Assembly (NCBI RefSeq): GCF_023952475.1
Contig: NZ_JALHRX010000021.1
Span: forward strand, 28,456 to 92,455
DNA: 64,000 bases
DNA from: Cupriavidus sp. WGlv3
GTDB taxonomy: Bacteria > Pseudomonadota > Gammaproteobacteria > Burkholderiales > Burkholderiaceae
Direction of reading: 5' to 3'
Position numbers and translations under genes: made by a program
The notes under the pieces: model-generated
Told to the model about the DNA's origin: nothing
Databases searched by the model: none
The model's input: the letters and a program-made list of their open reading frames with translations, nothing else
In this document: positions 1 to 11,631 of the stretch, piece by piece
Numbering within the stretch: position 1 is the stretch's first letter
Layout: every line of letters begins with the position of its first letter

Positions 1-441
1 CAGTTCGCGGTCGCGCGTCAGCACGATGCGGCCCTCGTCGACCGCGATGCGCTCGATCTCGCTGTCTTCGAAATGGTTGTCGTAGAGCGTGTCGAAGCCG
101 GTCATGCGCAGCAGATGCGCCAGCCCGCCAAGGTGCGCGTCGGCGACAAAGCGCATTACCCGCAGCGGCTGCTCGCGTACCCGCAGCAGCGCAGACACGT
201 CGATCCGTTCGAACTTGGGATAGACCGAGACCCGGTCGCCATCACGCAGCTGCCGCTCGAACCCGCTCGATTCGCCGTTGACCAGGATCAGCTCGACCTC
301 GGTATGCGGCACGCCCAGCGCCTCGATCATGTGCTTGACCGTGGCCGCACGCGCACACACGCACGACAGGTCGCGCCGGCGCTGGTCCGGCGCGAGGAAG
401 TCGTTCAGTTCCTCGTAGAAACGGAAGGTGGCGGTGACCAT
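1..441 (-). CDS. Mut7-C RNase domain protein (partial, C-terminus off the left edge)
   Basis: The visible 147 codons begin MVTATFRFYEELNDFL, a ubiquitin-like beta-grasp segment (about residues 1-80, with AELIL/NGE-type spacing) of the kind that precedes Mut7-C RNase domains. The Mut7-C core then starts (RFVADAHLGGLAHLLRM, residues about 96-112) and the text runs off the edge at an LTRDREL motif, which carries the acidic residues typical of PIN-like nucleases. The ATG at 441 is the first start after the TfoX-like stop at 480, 38 bases upstream on the same strand, so it may be the last gene of the ahcY operon. The family is predicted to cleave RNA; no substrate can be inferred here. The missing C-terminus prevents checking the usual zinc-ribbon cysteines. 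Confidence 0.75.
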   Translation of the reverse strand, partial: MVTATFRFYEELNDFLAPDQRRRDLSCVCARAATVKHMIEALGVPHTEVELILVNGESSGFERQLRDGDRVSVYPKFERIDVSALLRVREQPLRVMRFVADAHLGGLAHLLRMTGFDTLYDNHFEDSEIERIAVDEGRIVLTRDREL

Positions 442-479
442 GGGACGAGTATGGCACCGATCGGGCGATGGGTGCCGGC

Positions 480-839
480 TCAGCCCGCATTCCCGAGCCG
501 CAGCGCCGCCTCCACCGCCAACTTGGCCCACGGCGTCATCGCCGCCGGCGACTCCAGCGCGGCGGGCGGCAGGCTGAGGTAGTGGCGCATGGTGACTTCG
601 CGCCGGGAGGACTGGTAGCGGAACGGCTCGCTGCCCTCGGCCTCAAACTTCGCACGCGTGGCCTCATCCGCCTTCAGGTAGCAGGTGCCGCCCGACACCA
701 GCGCGAACATCAGCCCGTCGTAGAACAGGCCGTGGCCGCCGAACATCCGTTTCGCCGTGACCGGGCCGATGCGCGCCGCCAGCGGCCCCATCAGCTCGAG
801 CAGGTGTTCGATGAAGGGGTCGGGGCGGCGCGTGGCCAT
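480..839 (-). CDS. TfoX N-terminal-domain protein
   Basis: The 119-residue protein is a stand-alone TfoX/Sxy N-terminal domain. Residues 20-45 read ARIGPVTAKRMFGGHGLFYD, the signature of the family, followed by a beta-rich stretch (MFALVSGGTCYLKAD). The competence-type C-terminal TfoX domain is absent, so a role as a natural-transformation activator cannot be assumed. Small single-domain members are common in Betaproteobacteria and their function is unknown. The ATG at 839 lies only 7 bases after the metF stop, so it is almost certainly cotranscribed with metF under the ahcY promoter and SAH riboswitch. Confidence 0.8.
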   Translation of the reverse strand: MATRRPDPFIEHLLELMGPLAARIGPVTAKRMFGGHGLFYDGLMFALVSGGTCYLKADEATRAKFEAEGSEPFRYQSSRREVTMRHYLSLPPAALESPAAMTPWAKLAVEAALRLGNAG

Positions 840-846
840 TGCCGGA

Positions 847-1677
847 TTACAGCTTCAGGCGCTGCCAGATCGCCTTGGTCGCGCCGGCTGCGTTGAGCGT
901 ATAGAAATGCAGCCCCGGCACGCCCGCGGCCAGCAGCCGCTCGCACAGCGCGGTGACCACGTCGAGGCCGAAGGCGCGGATCGACTCGCGGTCGTCGCCG
1001 AAGCTCTCCAGCCGCTTGGCCACCCAGCGCGGCACTTCGGCGCCGCACATCTCCGAGAAGCGCATCAGCTGCGAGTAGTTGGTGATCGGCATGATGCCCG
1101 GCACGATCGGCACCTCGACGCCGAGCGCGCGCACGTCGTCGACAAAGCGGAAGTAAGCGTCGGCGTTGTAGAAGTACTGCGTGATCGCCGAGTCGGCACC
1201 GGCCCTGACCTTGCGCACGAAGTTGTCGAGGTCATGGCGCGGCGACTTGGCCTGCGGGTGGTACTCGGGGTACGCCGCGACTTCGATATTGAACCAGTCG
1301 CCGGTCTCGGCGCGGATGAACTCGACCAGTTCGTTGGCGTAGCGGAACTCGCCGATCTCGCCCATGCCCGACGGCATGTCGCCGCGCAGCGCGACGATAT
1401 GGCGGATGCCGCCGTCGCGGTACTGCTGCAGGATCGCGCGGATGCTTTCGCGCGACGAGCCCACGCACGACAGGTGCGGCGCGGCCTCGATGCCTTCGCG
1501 CTGGATTTCCAGCACGGCGTCGAGCGTGCCCTGCTGCGTGGTGCCGCCGGCGCCGAACGTCACCGAGATGTACTTGGGCTTGAGCGGTGCCAGCTGCGCG
1601 CGCGTGTTGCGCAGCTTCTCGGTGCCCTCCGCCGTCTTGGGCGGGAAGAATTCAAAGCTGAAGTAGCGGTCTTGCAT
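847..1677 (-). CDS. metF: 5,10-methylenetetrahydrofolate reductase (NADH)
   Basis: MetF reduces methylene-THF to methyl-THF with FAD, supplying the methyl group for homocysteine remethylation. The 276-residue length is normal for the bacterial catalytic-domain-only enzyme. The N-terminus FSFEFFPPKT carries the catalytic Glu. SVTFGAGGTT, the DMPSGMGEIGEF flavin/folate loop and the late ITNYSQL motif are all present, and there is no SAM-regulatory domain of the eukaryotic type. It lies third in the ahcY-holin-metF-tfoX run on the same strand (40 bases from the holin gene). The context puts methyl-folate supply under the same SAH-sensing leader as ahcY, a known arrangement in Ralstonia-type genomes. 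Confidence 0.95.
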   Translation of the reverse strand: MQDRYFSFEFFPPKTAEGTEKLRNTRAQLAPLKPKYISVTFGAGGTTQQGTLDAVLEIQREGIEAAPHLSCVGSSRESIRAILQQYRDGGIRHIVALRGDMPSGMGEIGEFRYANELVEFIRAETGDWFNIEVAAYPEYHPQAKSPRHDLDNFVRKVRAGADSAITQYFYNADAYFRFVDDVRALGVEVPIVPGIMPITNYSQLMRFSEMCGAEVPRWVAKRLESFGDDRESIRAFGLDVVTALCERLLAAGVPGLHFYTLNAAGATKAIWQRLKL

Positions 1678-1717
1678 GATGGTGGCGCGCCGCGTTGCCG
1701 CCGCGCGCGGAATAAGG

Positions 1718-2068
1718 TCAGTCGTCGCGGTTGCCCAGCAGCAGGCTGGCCAGCAGCCACGAGATCACGCTGTACAGGATCGAGCCCAGCAAGGCCGCCC
1801 AGAAGCCGCCGACGGTAAAGCCCGACAGCAGGTTGCCGACGAACAGGAACAGCAGGGCGTTGATGACGAAGATAAACAACCCCAGCGTCAGCAGCGTAAC
1901 CGGCAGCGTCAGGATCACCAGGATCGGACGGATCAGCGTATTGACCAGGCCCAGCACCAGCGCCGCCAGCATCGCCGAGCCGAAGCTCTTGATGTGGATC
2001 GACGGGATGATGTACGGCAAGACGAACAGCGCGACGGCGTTGATGATCCAGACGACCAGTAGTCTCAT
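1718..2068 (-). CDS. Phage holin family 4 (DUF/Phage_holin_4_2) membrane protein
   Basis: The 116-residue protein is almost entirely hydrophobic, with four predicted transmembrane helices (about residues 3-22, 28-48, 52-78 and 85-110) and the family motif INALLFLFVGNLL. It begins MRLLVVWIINAVALFVLPYI, typical of this family. Although named after phage holins, members are ordinary chromosomal inner-membrane proteins of unknown role, and nothing phage-like surrounds it. It sits between ahcY and metF, 84 bases after ahcY and 40 before metF. The upstream gap holds a perfect 14-bp-arm hairpin (2103-2132). Confidence 0.8.
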   Translation of the reverse strand: MRLLVVWIINAVALFVLPYIIPSIHIKSFGSAMLAALVLGLVNTLIRPILVILTLPVTLLTLGLFIFVINALLFLFVGNLLSGFTVGGFWAALLGSILYSVISWLLASLLLGNRDD

Positions 2069-2102
2069 GACGGTTCCTTGGGTTGGCTCAATAGCGGGGC
2101 TG

Positions 2103-2132
2103 CTTCCCTCTCCCGCAAGCGGGAGAGGGAAG
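2103..2132. repeat. Perfect REP-like hairpin between ahcY and the holin gene
   Basis: Two 14-base arms (CTTCCCTCTCCCGC and its exact complement) are separated only by AA, giving a GCAAGC-type tight loop. There is no T-tract on either side, so it is not a normal intrinsic terminator. Similar CCCTCTCCCGC...GCGGGAGAGGG palindromes occur as dispersed extragenic elements in many beta- and gammaproteobacteria (recalled, not searched). Inside an operon it could stabilise the upstream ahcY mRNA end. Confidence 0.6.
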
Positions 2133-2152
2133 TTCCTACCTTCCTGCGCGCA

Positions 2153-3571
<1,419 letters not shown>

Positions 3572-3696
3572 GTTTCACTCCCGGTGAAGAGTGGCACGCA
3601 GTTGACGAGTACGGGGGTCTAGCGGCCGTGCATGGCGCTCGGGCTCATGCGAAGCACGCGGATAGGTCGACTCGCTTCCGTGCGGACCACGGATCA

Positions 3697-3804
3697 GCGA
3701 GCGCCGTTGAAGACAGTCCGAGCCTGGCGGATGGCAGGGGCGGCTGTGCCGCCGGCCGCGCGATGTGCTTCGCGGGCCTCCATCCGTTGCAACGCTCCTC
3801 GGAG
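3697..3804 (-). promoter_or_regulatory. SAH riboswitch of the ahcY operon
   Basis: Read on the minus strand from 3804, the RNA has CTCCGAGGAGCG, then TTGCAAC, a long P2 arm (CGGATGG ... CCATCCG), CCAGGCTCGGA, and GGCGCTC near 3699-3705. P1 is TCCGAG with CTCGGA. The pseudoknot pairs GAGCG with CGCTC. These elements match the published SAH aptamer of Ralstonia (GAGGAGCGCUGCAA ... CCAGGCUCG ... GGCGCUC). The family is an ON switch, raising ahcY expression when SAH accumulates. The aptamer begins about 8 bases after a TACAAT -10 box, so it is at the very 5' end of the transcript. Its P2 arm is longer than the minimal crystallised one. Confidence 0.92.
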
Positions 3805-3811
3805 TGGCGGT

Positions 3812-3817
3812 ATTGTA
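3812..3817 (-). promoter_or_regulatory. -10 box of the ahcY promoter
   Basis: TACAAT on the minus strand, placed so that transcription would begin at about 3805, the first base of the SAH aptamer. I see no convincing -35 hexamer 16-18 bases upstream. Confidence 0.6.
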
Positions 3818-3864
3818 GCGTGCCCGGAGGCCTTGCGCACCGGCCCTCCTTGATTTCCGCACAG

Positions 3865-4701
<837 letters not shown>

Positions 4702-4724
4702 GCGGCGCGCGGCTCTGGCATCAC

Positions 4725-5174
4725 TCAGTTGCCGCCGCTGGACAACGGCACCAGCTTGAACGCGGCGCGCGCCACGCATACCACATTGCCGTCGGCATCC
4801 TTCACTTCGCCCTCGCAGAACGCAATGCGCGCGCCGCGGCGCAGGCAGCGCGCTTCCAGCGTCAGCTCGCCGCGCGCGGCAGCCAGGAAATGGGTCGACA
4901 TGTCGATGGTGATCACGCCGGTTTCGGTCGGCGCATGCGAGCGCGCGGCGCCACTCAGGGTGAAGTCGAGCGTCGCCATCAGCGTGCCGCCATGCACGTC
5001 GCCGCGGCTGTTCACCAGCTGCGGGTGCGCCGGCAGGCGCGTGCGGCAGTAGCCCTCTTCGATCAGCTCCGGCTGCAGGCCGAAATAGCGCATCAGCGGC
5101 ACGTCGATGCCGAAATAGGGCTTTTCAGGCGTGCCGGGGGCGGCGGGGATGATGGCGGGGAGCTGGATCGACAT
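4725..5174 (-). CDS. PaaI-family hotdog thioesterase
   Basis: The 149-residue protein is a single hotdog domain of the PaaI/YbgC type. The motif VNSRGDVHGGTLMATLDFTLSG (residues about 54-74) holds the HGG loop and the Asp-rich helix used for thioester hydrolysis. The second half (MSTHFLAAARGELTLEARC) is the usual antiparallel sheet. The start at 5174 (MSIQLPAI) is preferred over an upstream ATG at 5267, because the extra 31 residues are low-complexity and unlike the family. It converges on thiD. The acyl-CoA substrate cannot be told from sequence. Confidence 0.82.
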   Translation of the reverse strand: MSIQLPAIIPAAPGTPEKPYFGIDVPLMRYFGLQPELIEEGYCRTRLPAHPQLVNSRGDVHGGTLMATLDFTLSGAARSHAPTETGVITIDMSTHFLAAARGELTLEARCLRRGARIAFCEGEVKDADGNVVCVARAAFKLVPLSSGGN

Positions 5175-5294
5175 GGTGGGCACGGCTGGGGGGTTGGCGG
5201 GGATGCTGGCCAACATCATAGCGGCGGGTCTTGGCTCGGTTCCCGGCGCTGGGCGAATGTCGCACAAATCTTTGGAAACGCGATGGTTGTCGCC

Positions 5295-5801
5295 TCAGAG
5301 CACCTGCCGCATCGCCACGCGCTGCCGCAGCCCCGCCGCACGCTGCGCCGCCAGCGCCTGCGACAGCAACGGGCATAGCTCGCTGTCCTGCAGCTGCCGA
5401 AAGCCCATCGACGCATAGAACGGCGCATTCCAGCGCAGATGCGCGAACGTGGTCAGGCCCAGCGAGCGCAGTCCGCCGGCTCGCGCCCAGTCCTGCACGG
5501 TGCCAACCAGCGCGCGCCCGATGCCGCGCCGGCCATGGTCGGGATGCACGTCCATCTCGTCGAGATAGCCGCAGGCGCCATGGCGGCTGGCCAGCGCGAA
5601 GCCGGCGATTTCACCGCCGTGCTCGGCCACCCACAGGCGCCCTTCGCGCTGCGCCGCGGCCAGTGCCGGCTCCGGCGTGCTGACCAGGCGCAGCAGCGCC
5701 GGCAGGTCGCCTTCCGGGAACAGCGCGGCGGCGGCCAGCTCGATGTCCGGCAGCCGCGGCAGGTCATCCATGGCCGCCAGGCGTATGCGCGGGGCGGCCA
5801 C
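5295..5801 (-). CDS. GNAT family N-acetyltransferase
   Basis: The 168-residue protein has the GNAT acetyl-CoA loop DHGRRGIGRALVG (about residues 95-107) preceded by YLDEMDVHPDH, followed by LTTFAHLRWNAPFYASMGF, the beta5-alpha4 motif with the general-acid Tyr. The GTG at 5801 is taken as start because it lies 7 bases after the thiE stop. An internal ATG (5771) is the alternative, and longer in-frame openings run antisense inside thiE. Its place as the last gene of the thiamine operon suggests cotranscription, but the acceptor is unknown and the link to thiamine may be only positional. Confidence 0.82.
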   Translation of the reverse strand: MAAPRIRLAAMDDLPRLPDIELAAAALFPEGDLPALLRLVSTPEPALAAAQREGRLWVAEHGGEIAGFALASRHGACGYLDEMDVHPDHGRRGIGRALVGTVQDWARAGGLRSLGLTTFAHLRWNAPFYASMGFRQLQDSELCPLLSQALAAQRAAGLRQRVAMRQVL

Positions 5802-5808
5802 GGCGCGC

Positions 5809-6942
5809 TCAGCCGGCAGGGAACAGGCTGACGAGGCGGGCCACCGCGGCCGGCACGTCGTCGGCCTCGGTGACGGCGCGCACCACGGCGGCGCTGCCGA
5901 CGCCCACCGCCAGCACTTCGCGCATATTCGACGCATTGACGCCGCCGATGCCGACCAGCGACGGGATCACCGGCTGCATCAGCTTCGCATACGCACGGAA
6001 GCGGCCCATGCCCTGCGGCTGGGTCGGCATCACCTTGGTGGTGGTCGGGAAGATCGCGCCCAGCGCCAGGTAGCTGGGGCGGATCGCGGCGACGCGCAGC
6101 ATCTCGGCGTAACCGTGCGTGGACACGCCCAGCCGCAACCCGGACGCGCGGATCGCATCGAGATCGGCATGGTCCAGGTCTTCCTGGCCCAGGTGGATGC
6201 CGTAGATGCCACTGTGCGCGCCATGGGCGGCGTGATGGTCGAGCGCCGCCTGCCAGTGGTCGTTGATAAACAGGCGCGACGACGAGCCCTGCATGGCCCT
6301 GGCCGCGCGCGCGATCTCGGCGCGCACCGCGGCCGCGTCGCCGGACTTGAAGCGCAGCTGCAGCGTGGGCACGTTCAGCGGCGCCAGCCGCTCGATCCAG
6401 TCGGCGCTCGGCACCACCACATACAGGCCCAGCGCGGGGCATGGCGCGAACGGCGCGACGGTATCCTCGGGCGCCACCAGCGCGGCGTGGCGCACGTGCG
6501 GGAAGCGCGCAAAGTCGGACGGCCAGTCGGCCGAGCCCGGGGTCCAGGCGCGCGCCAGGCACAGCGCATCGTGGGCCGGGAAATGCAGCGACAGGCAGGC
6601 CAGCAGCACCGCGACGAAGGCGGGCGAATGCGGCTGGCCGGTATCCGCGGCGACCGAGAACACCCAGGTGCCCATCGGCGAGCGCACGGTGTCGATCCAC
6701 TGGCCGCCTTCGCGGTCGGTCTCGATCAGCGTGGCGCCGGCGGCGGCAACGCGCGCGATGGTGTCGGCATCGGCTTCGCCGTCTGACAGCAGCACGTCGT
6801 GGGCGCCGGGCTGCGCCGGCGCGTCTTGCAGGCGCCAGGCCTGCCACGGCTTGTCATCGACGCCGAAGGTGTCGCCGTAGTGTTCCAGCACCGCCTGGCG
6901 CAGCGGGCCGTCGCTGGGAGCGTGCACGGGGCGGCGGGTCAT
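5809..6942 (-). CDS. thiE: Thiamine-phosphate synthase with a long N-terminal extension
   Basis: The C-terminal part (about residues 172-377) is a canonical ThiE barrel: LYVVV, LQLRFK, SRLFINDHW, GIHLGQEDL, LGVSTHGYAE, LALGAIFPTTTK and VGIGGVNASN. It joins HMP-PP and thiazole phosphate into thiamine phosphate. The protein is 377 residues, about 170 more than stand-alone ThiE. The N-terminal part resembles the C-terminal lobe of an HMP kinase in pattern (VLLSDGEADADT..., then DTGQPHSPAFVAVLLAC where ThiD has GTG plus a helix), but without the GTGC/GTGD anion hole. It overlaps thiG by 4 bases (ATGA), so translation is likely coupled. Confidence 0.9.
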   Translation of the reverse strand: MTRRPVHAPSDGPLRQAVLEHYGDTFGVDDKPWQAWRLQDAPAQPGAHDVLLSDGEADADTIARVAAAGATLIETDREGGQWIDTVRSPMGTWVFSVAADTGQPHSPAFVAVLLACLSLHFPAHDALCLARAWTPGSADWPSDFARFPHVRHAALVAPEDTVAPFAPCPALGLYVVVPSADWIERLAPLNVPTLQLRFKSGDAAAVRAEIARAARAMQGSSSRLFINDHWQAALDHHAAHGAHSGIYGIHLGQEDLDHADLDAIRASGLRLGVSTHGYAEMLRVAAIRPSYLALGAIFPTTTKVMPTQPQGMGRFRAYAKLMQPVIPSLVGIGGVNASNMREVLAVGVGSAAVVRAVTEADDVPAAVARLVSLFPAG

Positions 6943-7775
6943 GCGCGCTGCTCCGTGTCATCGGCGTGCCAGAACGGCATGCCGACCACCGGGGTGCTGG
7001 CCTGCGCGACTTCGCGCTCGGGCATCGGCCCCGCCAGGTAGGCGGTGCGGCCCGCGGCCACGGCCTGGGCGAAGGCGCGCGCCATGTCGACCGGATAGGC
7101 GGCCTGCGCCACCGCGGTGTTGAGTAGCACGCCGTCGTAGCCCCACTCCAGCACCTGCGCCGCATGCGACGGCAGGCCCAGGCCGGCATCGACGATCAGC
7201 GGCGTATCCGGCAGGCGCTCGCGCAGCACGCGCATCGCGTGCGGGTTGACCGCGCCGCGGCCGGTGCCGATCGGCGCGGCCCACGGCATCAGCGCCTGGC
7301 AGCCGACGTCGAGCAGGCGGCGACACAGCACCAGGTCCTCGGTGCAGTACGGCAGCACCTTGAAGCCTTCCCTGATCAGGGTCTCGGCCACGGCCGGCAG
7401 GTTGAGCGTGTCGGGCTGCAGGGTGTAGTCGTCGCCGATCAGCTCGAGCTTGATCCACGGCGTCTCGAACACCTCGCGTGCCATCATCGCGGTGGTGATG
7501 ACTTCCTGCGCGGTGAAGCAGCCGGCGGTGTTGGGCAGCACCGGCACGTCCAGCGCCTTGAGCATCTGCCAGAACGCCTGGCCGCCCTCGCCATCGCCCA
7601 CCGCGCCCTGGCGGCGCAGCGCGACCGTGATCATGGCCGGGGTCGAGGCCTGCACGGCCGCTTCCAGCGTGGCCGGCGACGGATAGCGCGCGGTGCCGAG
7701 CAGCAGGCGCGAGCCGAACGGCTCGCCATACAGCACGAACGGGTCGCGCAGGGTTGCGGAAGGTTCGAAGGTCAT
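6939..7775 (-). CDS. thiG: Thiazole synthase
   Basis: ThiG builds the thiazole phosphate ring from DXP, dehydroglycine and ThiS-thiocarboxylate. The 278-residue TIM barrel has LLLGTARYPS, the Schiff-base lysine in WIKLELIGDD, VLPYCTEDLVLCRRL and the phosphate-binding AAPIGTGRG and DAGLGLPSHA segments. It begins 3 bases after thiS and overlaps thiE by 4 bases, in the order thiO-thiS-thiG-thiE. Length and motifs are normal. Confidence 0.96.
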   Translation of the reverse strand: MTFEPSATLRDPFVLYGEPFGSRLLLGTARYPSPATLEAAVQASTPAMITVALRRQGAVGDGEGGQAFWQMLKALDVPVLPNTAGCFTAQEVITTAMMAREVFETPWIKLELIGDDYTLQPDTLNLPAVAETLIREGFKVLPYCTEDLVLCRRLLDVGCQALMPWAAPIGTGRGAVNPHAMRVLRERLPDTPLIVDAGLGLPSHAAQVLEWGYDGVLLNTAVAQAAYPVDMARAFAQAVAAGRTAYLAGPMPEREVAQASTPVVGMPFWHADDTEQRA

Positions 7776-7778
7776 GGG

Positions 7779-7976
7779 TCAGCCTCCCGTCACGGGTTGC
7801 ACGAGGTCGATGCGGTCGCCGGCCGCAAGAGGGGTGTTGGCGTGCGCGGCGCGCGGCACGAACTGGCCGTTGACCGCCGCGGCAAAGGGGGGCGCGATCT
7901 GCGCCGCGCTGACCGCGTCCGCCAGCGTGGCGGATTCGGCAAGGGCGAGCGGTCGGCCGTTGAGCAGGATATCCAT
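7779..7976 (-). CDS. thiS: Sulfur carrier protein ThiS
   Basis: The 65-residue ubiquitin-like protein starts MDILLNGRPLAL and ends VQPVTGG. The terminal Gly-Gly is the adenylated and thiocarboxylated sulfur donor for ThiG. It lies 12 bases after thiO and 3 before thiG, so translation is tightly grouped. No ThiF adenylyltransferase is in the window; in related genomes a MoeB/ThiF homologue elsewhere usually serves. Confidence 0.95.
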   Translation of the reverse strand: MDILLNGRPLALAESATLADAVSAAQIAPPFAAAVNGQFVPRAAHANTPLAAGDRIDLVQPVTGG

Positions 7977-7988
7977 GTCAGTCTTGCA

Positions 7989-9191
7989 TTAATGCAGCGT
8001 GCCGGAGCGCGCGCCAACGGCGGGCGCCGGCGCTTCCGTCACCGCCTCGATCATACCGGGCCAGCGCAGCGCGGCAGGCACGGCATGCGCGGCGGGATCG
8101 CCGTTGAGCAGCGCGCCCACCACCGCGCAGGCGGCCTCGGTCACCGCCGGGGCGATCAGAAAGCCGTGGCGGTACAGGCCATTGACCCGCACCACGCGCG
8201 CGCGCTGGTCGACGCGGATCGCCGGCAGGTGGTCCGGCCGCGTGGGCCGGCGCTGCACGTTCAGCTCCAGCACGCGCGCCTCGCCGAAGGCCGGGTGCAG
8301 CGAATGCGCCGCCGACAGCAGTTCCAAGGCGGAGCGCACGCTCATCGGCGAATCGTCCTCGCTTTCCAGCTCGGTGGCGCCGATCACATACAGGTCGTTG
8401 GGCTTGGGCGCGATATAGATCGGATAGCGCGGATGCAGCAGGCGTACCGGGCGGTGCAGCCTGACGTCGGGCGCATGCACCCGCACCACTTCGCCGCGCA
8501 GCCCACGCAGTCCGGGCTGGCCGTGCTGCCCGCTCTGGCCCGGCTGCGCCGGCCACGCGCTGCGTGCGCCCAGGCCGCGGCAGTCCAGCACCACGTCGGC
8601 GTGGATGCCGAGCTGGGGCAGCGAGCCGGCATCGACCTCGCCCGCCTCCCACACGCAATGCACGCCTTCGCTGACCGCGCACGACAGCAGCGCGCGCAGC
8701 GCGCCGCGGTTGTCGAGCTGGCCTTCGCCGGCCAGCAGCAGTCCCTGCGGAAAGCGGCCCGCCAGCGCCGGCTCGACCTCGCCCACGCCCTTGCCGTCGA
8801 GCGCGCGCAGCCGCTGCGCCACCAGCTCCGGCGGCGCCACCGCGCGCATGCGGCTGGTGAACAGCGACATCTCGGCCCGGTCGCGCGCATGCCAGACCAC
8901 CAGCGTGCCGTCTTCCTGGAAGAAGACCGGCTCCGGCAACTCGGCCAGCCAGGCGCGCCACAGGTCGACGCTGGCGATGCCAAGGTCGACGATGCGGCGC
9001 TCGGCAATGGCCGACTCGGCCAGCGGCGCCAGCATGGCCGCGGCCACGTAAGCGGCCGAGCCCGCGCCGTCCGGGCCGGCCCGCTCCACCAGCGCCACGC
9101 GGGCGCCGCTGCGGACCAGCAACCAGGCGGCCAGGCGGCCGGCAAGGCCGGCCCCGAGGATGGCGACGTCAAACGACTGCACTGCTGTCAT
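7989..9191 (-). CDS. thiO: Glycine oxidase / FAD-dependent ThiO
   Basis: ThiO oxidises glycine to dehydroglycine, the C2-N3 unit of the thiazole, which places this pathway in the aerobic (ThiO, not ThiH) branch. The 400-residue DAO-family protein has the dinucleotide motif ILGAGLAGRLAAWLL (about residues 11-25), VALVERAG at the second FAD strand, a mid-sequence RGEVVRVH, and the C-terminal VRVNGLYRHGFLIAPA FAD loop. The insert SGQHGQPGLRGLRGEV region is unusually Gly/Gln rich. It starts at 9191, 156 bases after thiC, within which two hairpins lie. Confidence 0.92.
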   Translation of the reverse strand: MTAVQSFDVAILGAGLAGRLAAWLLVRSGARVALVERAGPDGAGSAAYVAAAMLAPLAESAIAERRIVDLGIASVDLWRAWLAELPEPVFFQEDGTLVVWHARDRAEMSLFTSRMRAVAPPELVAQRLRALDGKGVGEVEPALAGRFPQGLLLAGEGQLDNRGALRALLSCAVSEGVHCVWEAGEVDAGSLPQLGIHADVVLDCRGLGARSAWPAQPGQSGQHGQPGLRGLRGEVVRVHAPDVRLHRPVRLLHPRYPIYIAPKPNDLYVIGATELESEDDSPMSVRSALELLSAAHSLHPAFGEARVLELNVQRRPTRPDHLPAIRVDQRARVVRVNGLYRHGFLIAPAVTEAACAVVGALLNGDPAAHAVPAALRWPGMIEAVTEAPAPAVGARSGTLH

Positions 9192-9285
9192 GAGGGTGTT
9201 GTGCCGGGCGCGCCATGCGGCCGCGTCCGGCCTCCTTGTTATCGGTGCCGCCGCGCGGGGCGCTGCGCGGCGGCGGATCTTGCGC

Positions 9286-9332
9286 GGGCATGGCTTGCGA
9301 GGCCATGCCCGTCCTGCCGAGACTTCGGCAGG
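9286..9332 (-). other. Two tandem hairpins between thiC and thiO
   Basis: The 156-base gap between thiC and thiO holds two strong inverted repeats: 9286-9310 (GGGCATGGC with its complement) and 9313-9332 (CCTGCCGA with TCGGCAGG), only 2 bases apart. On the operon strand no T-tract follows, so they are not a terminator for thiC. mRNA processing or 3'-end protection of the thiC message is a reasonable guess. Confidence 0.5.
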
Positions 9333-9347
9333 TTTTCTGCTACTGCC

Positions 9348-11228
<1,881 letters not shown>

Positions 11229-11339
11229 GGGTGTCGTCCTCTCTCTCTTGCGGGGTGGACGAAACCAGGAGCCCTGTGAGCGCCGCCTGGCTTGTGGCCG
11301 AGGTGGCGAGTCCCGTGGGGACAAGAGGCTTGGTCTTGC

Positions 11340-11420
11340 TGAAACTTCCCACGCCGGTACTAACCGGATCGGGTTCGAAGGGACTCTCTCAGCCGCGCGG
11401 CCCATCCGCACGGCACCCCT
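11340..11420 (-). promoter_or_regulatory. TPP riboswitch (THI element) of the thiC operon
   Basis: Read on the minus strand, the RNA has GGGGTGCC, GGCTGAGAGAGTCCC, TTCGAACCCGATCCGGTTAG and TACCGGCGTGGGAAGT. These are the universally conserved P1, P3, J2/4 (CTGAGA) and P4/P5 parts of the THI box. It lies 112 bases before the thiC ATG. The family turns expression off when thiamine pyrophosphate is abundant. I see no clear terminator stem with a T-run between it and thiC, so control of translation initiation is more likely than attenuation. Confidence 0.96.
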
Positions 11421-11631
11421 GTTTCATCCAACGGGGTGAATTTAAGCACAGAGCACCGGTGGGCGCCAGTGCCAGTTGGCCGCCGCGGGTGGTGCCACAG
11501 TTGTGCAAAAAGGTATCGAATCGCGCATGCTGCACCGCAAAAATGGGCCAAAAGCGGACGACCGTGCACTCATGCGCGCGCGGCGTGATCTACCATGCAA
11601 GCAAACGACTAGCCCCGCTCGAGGAGACAGC

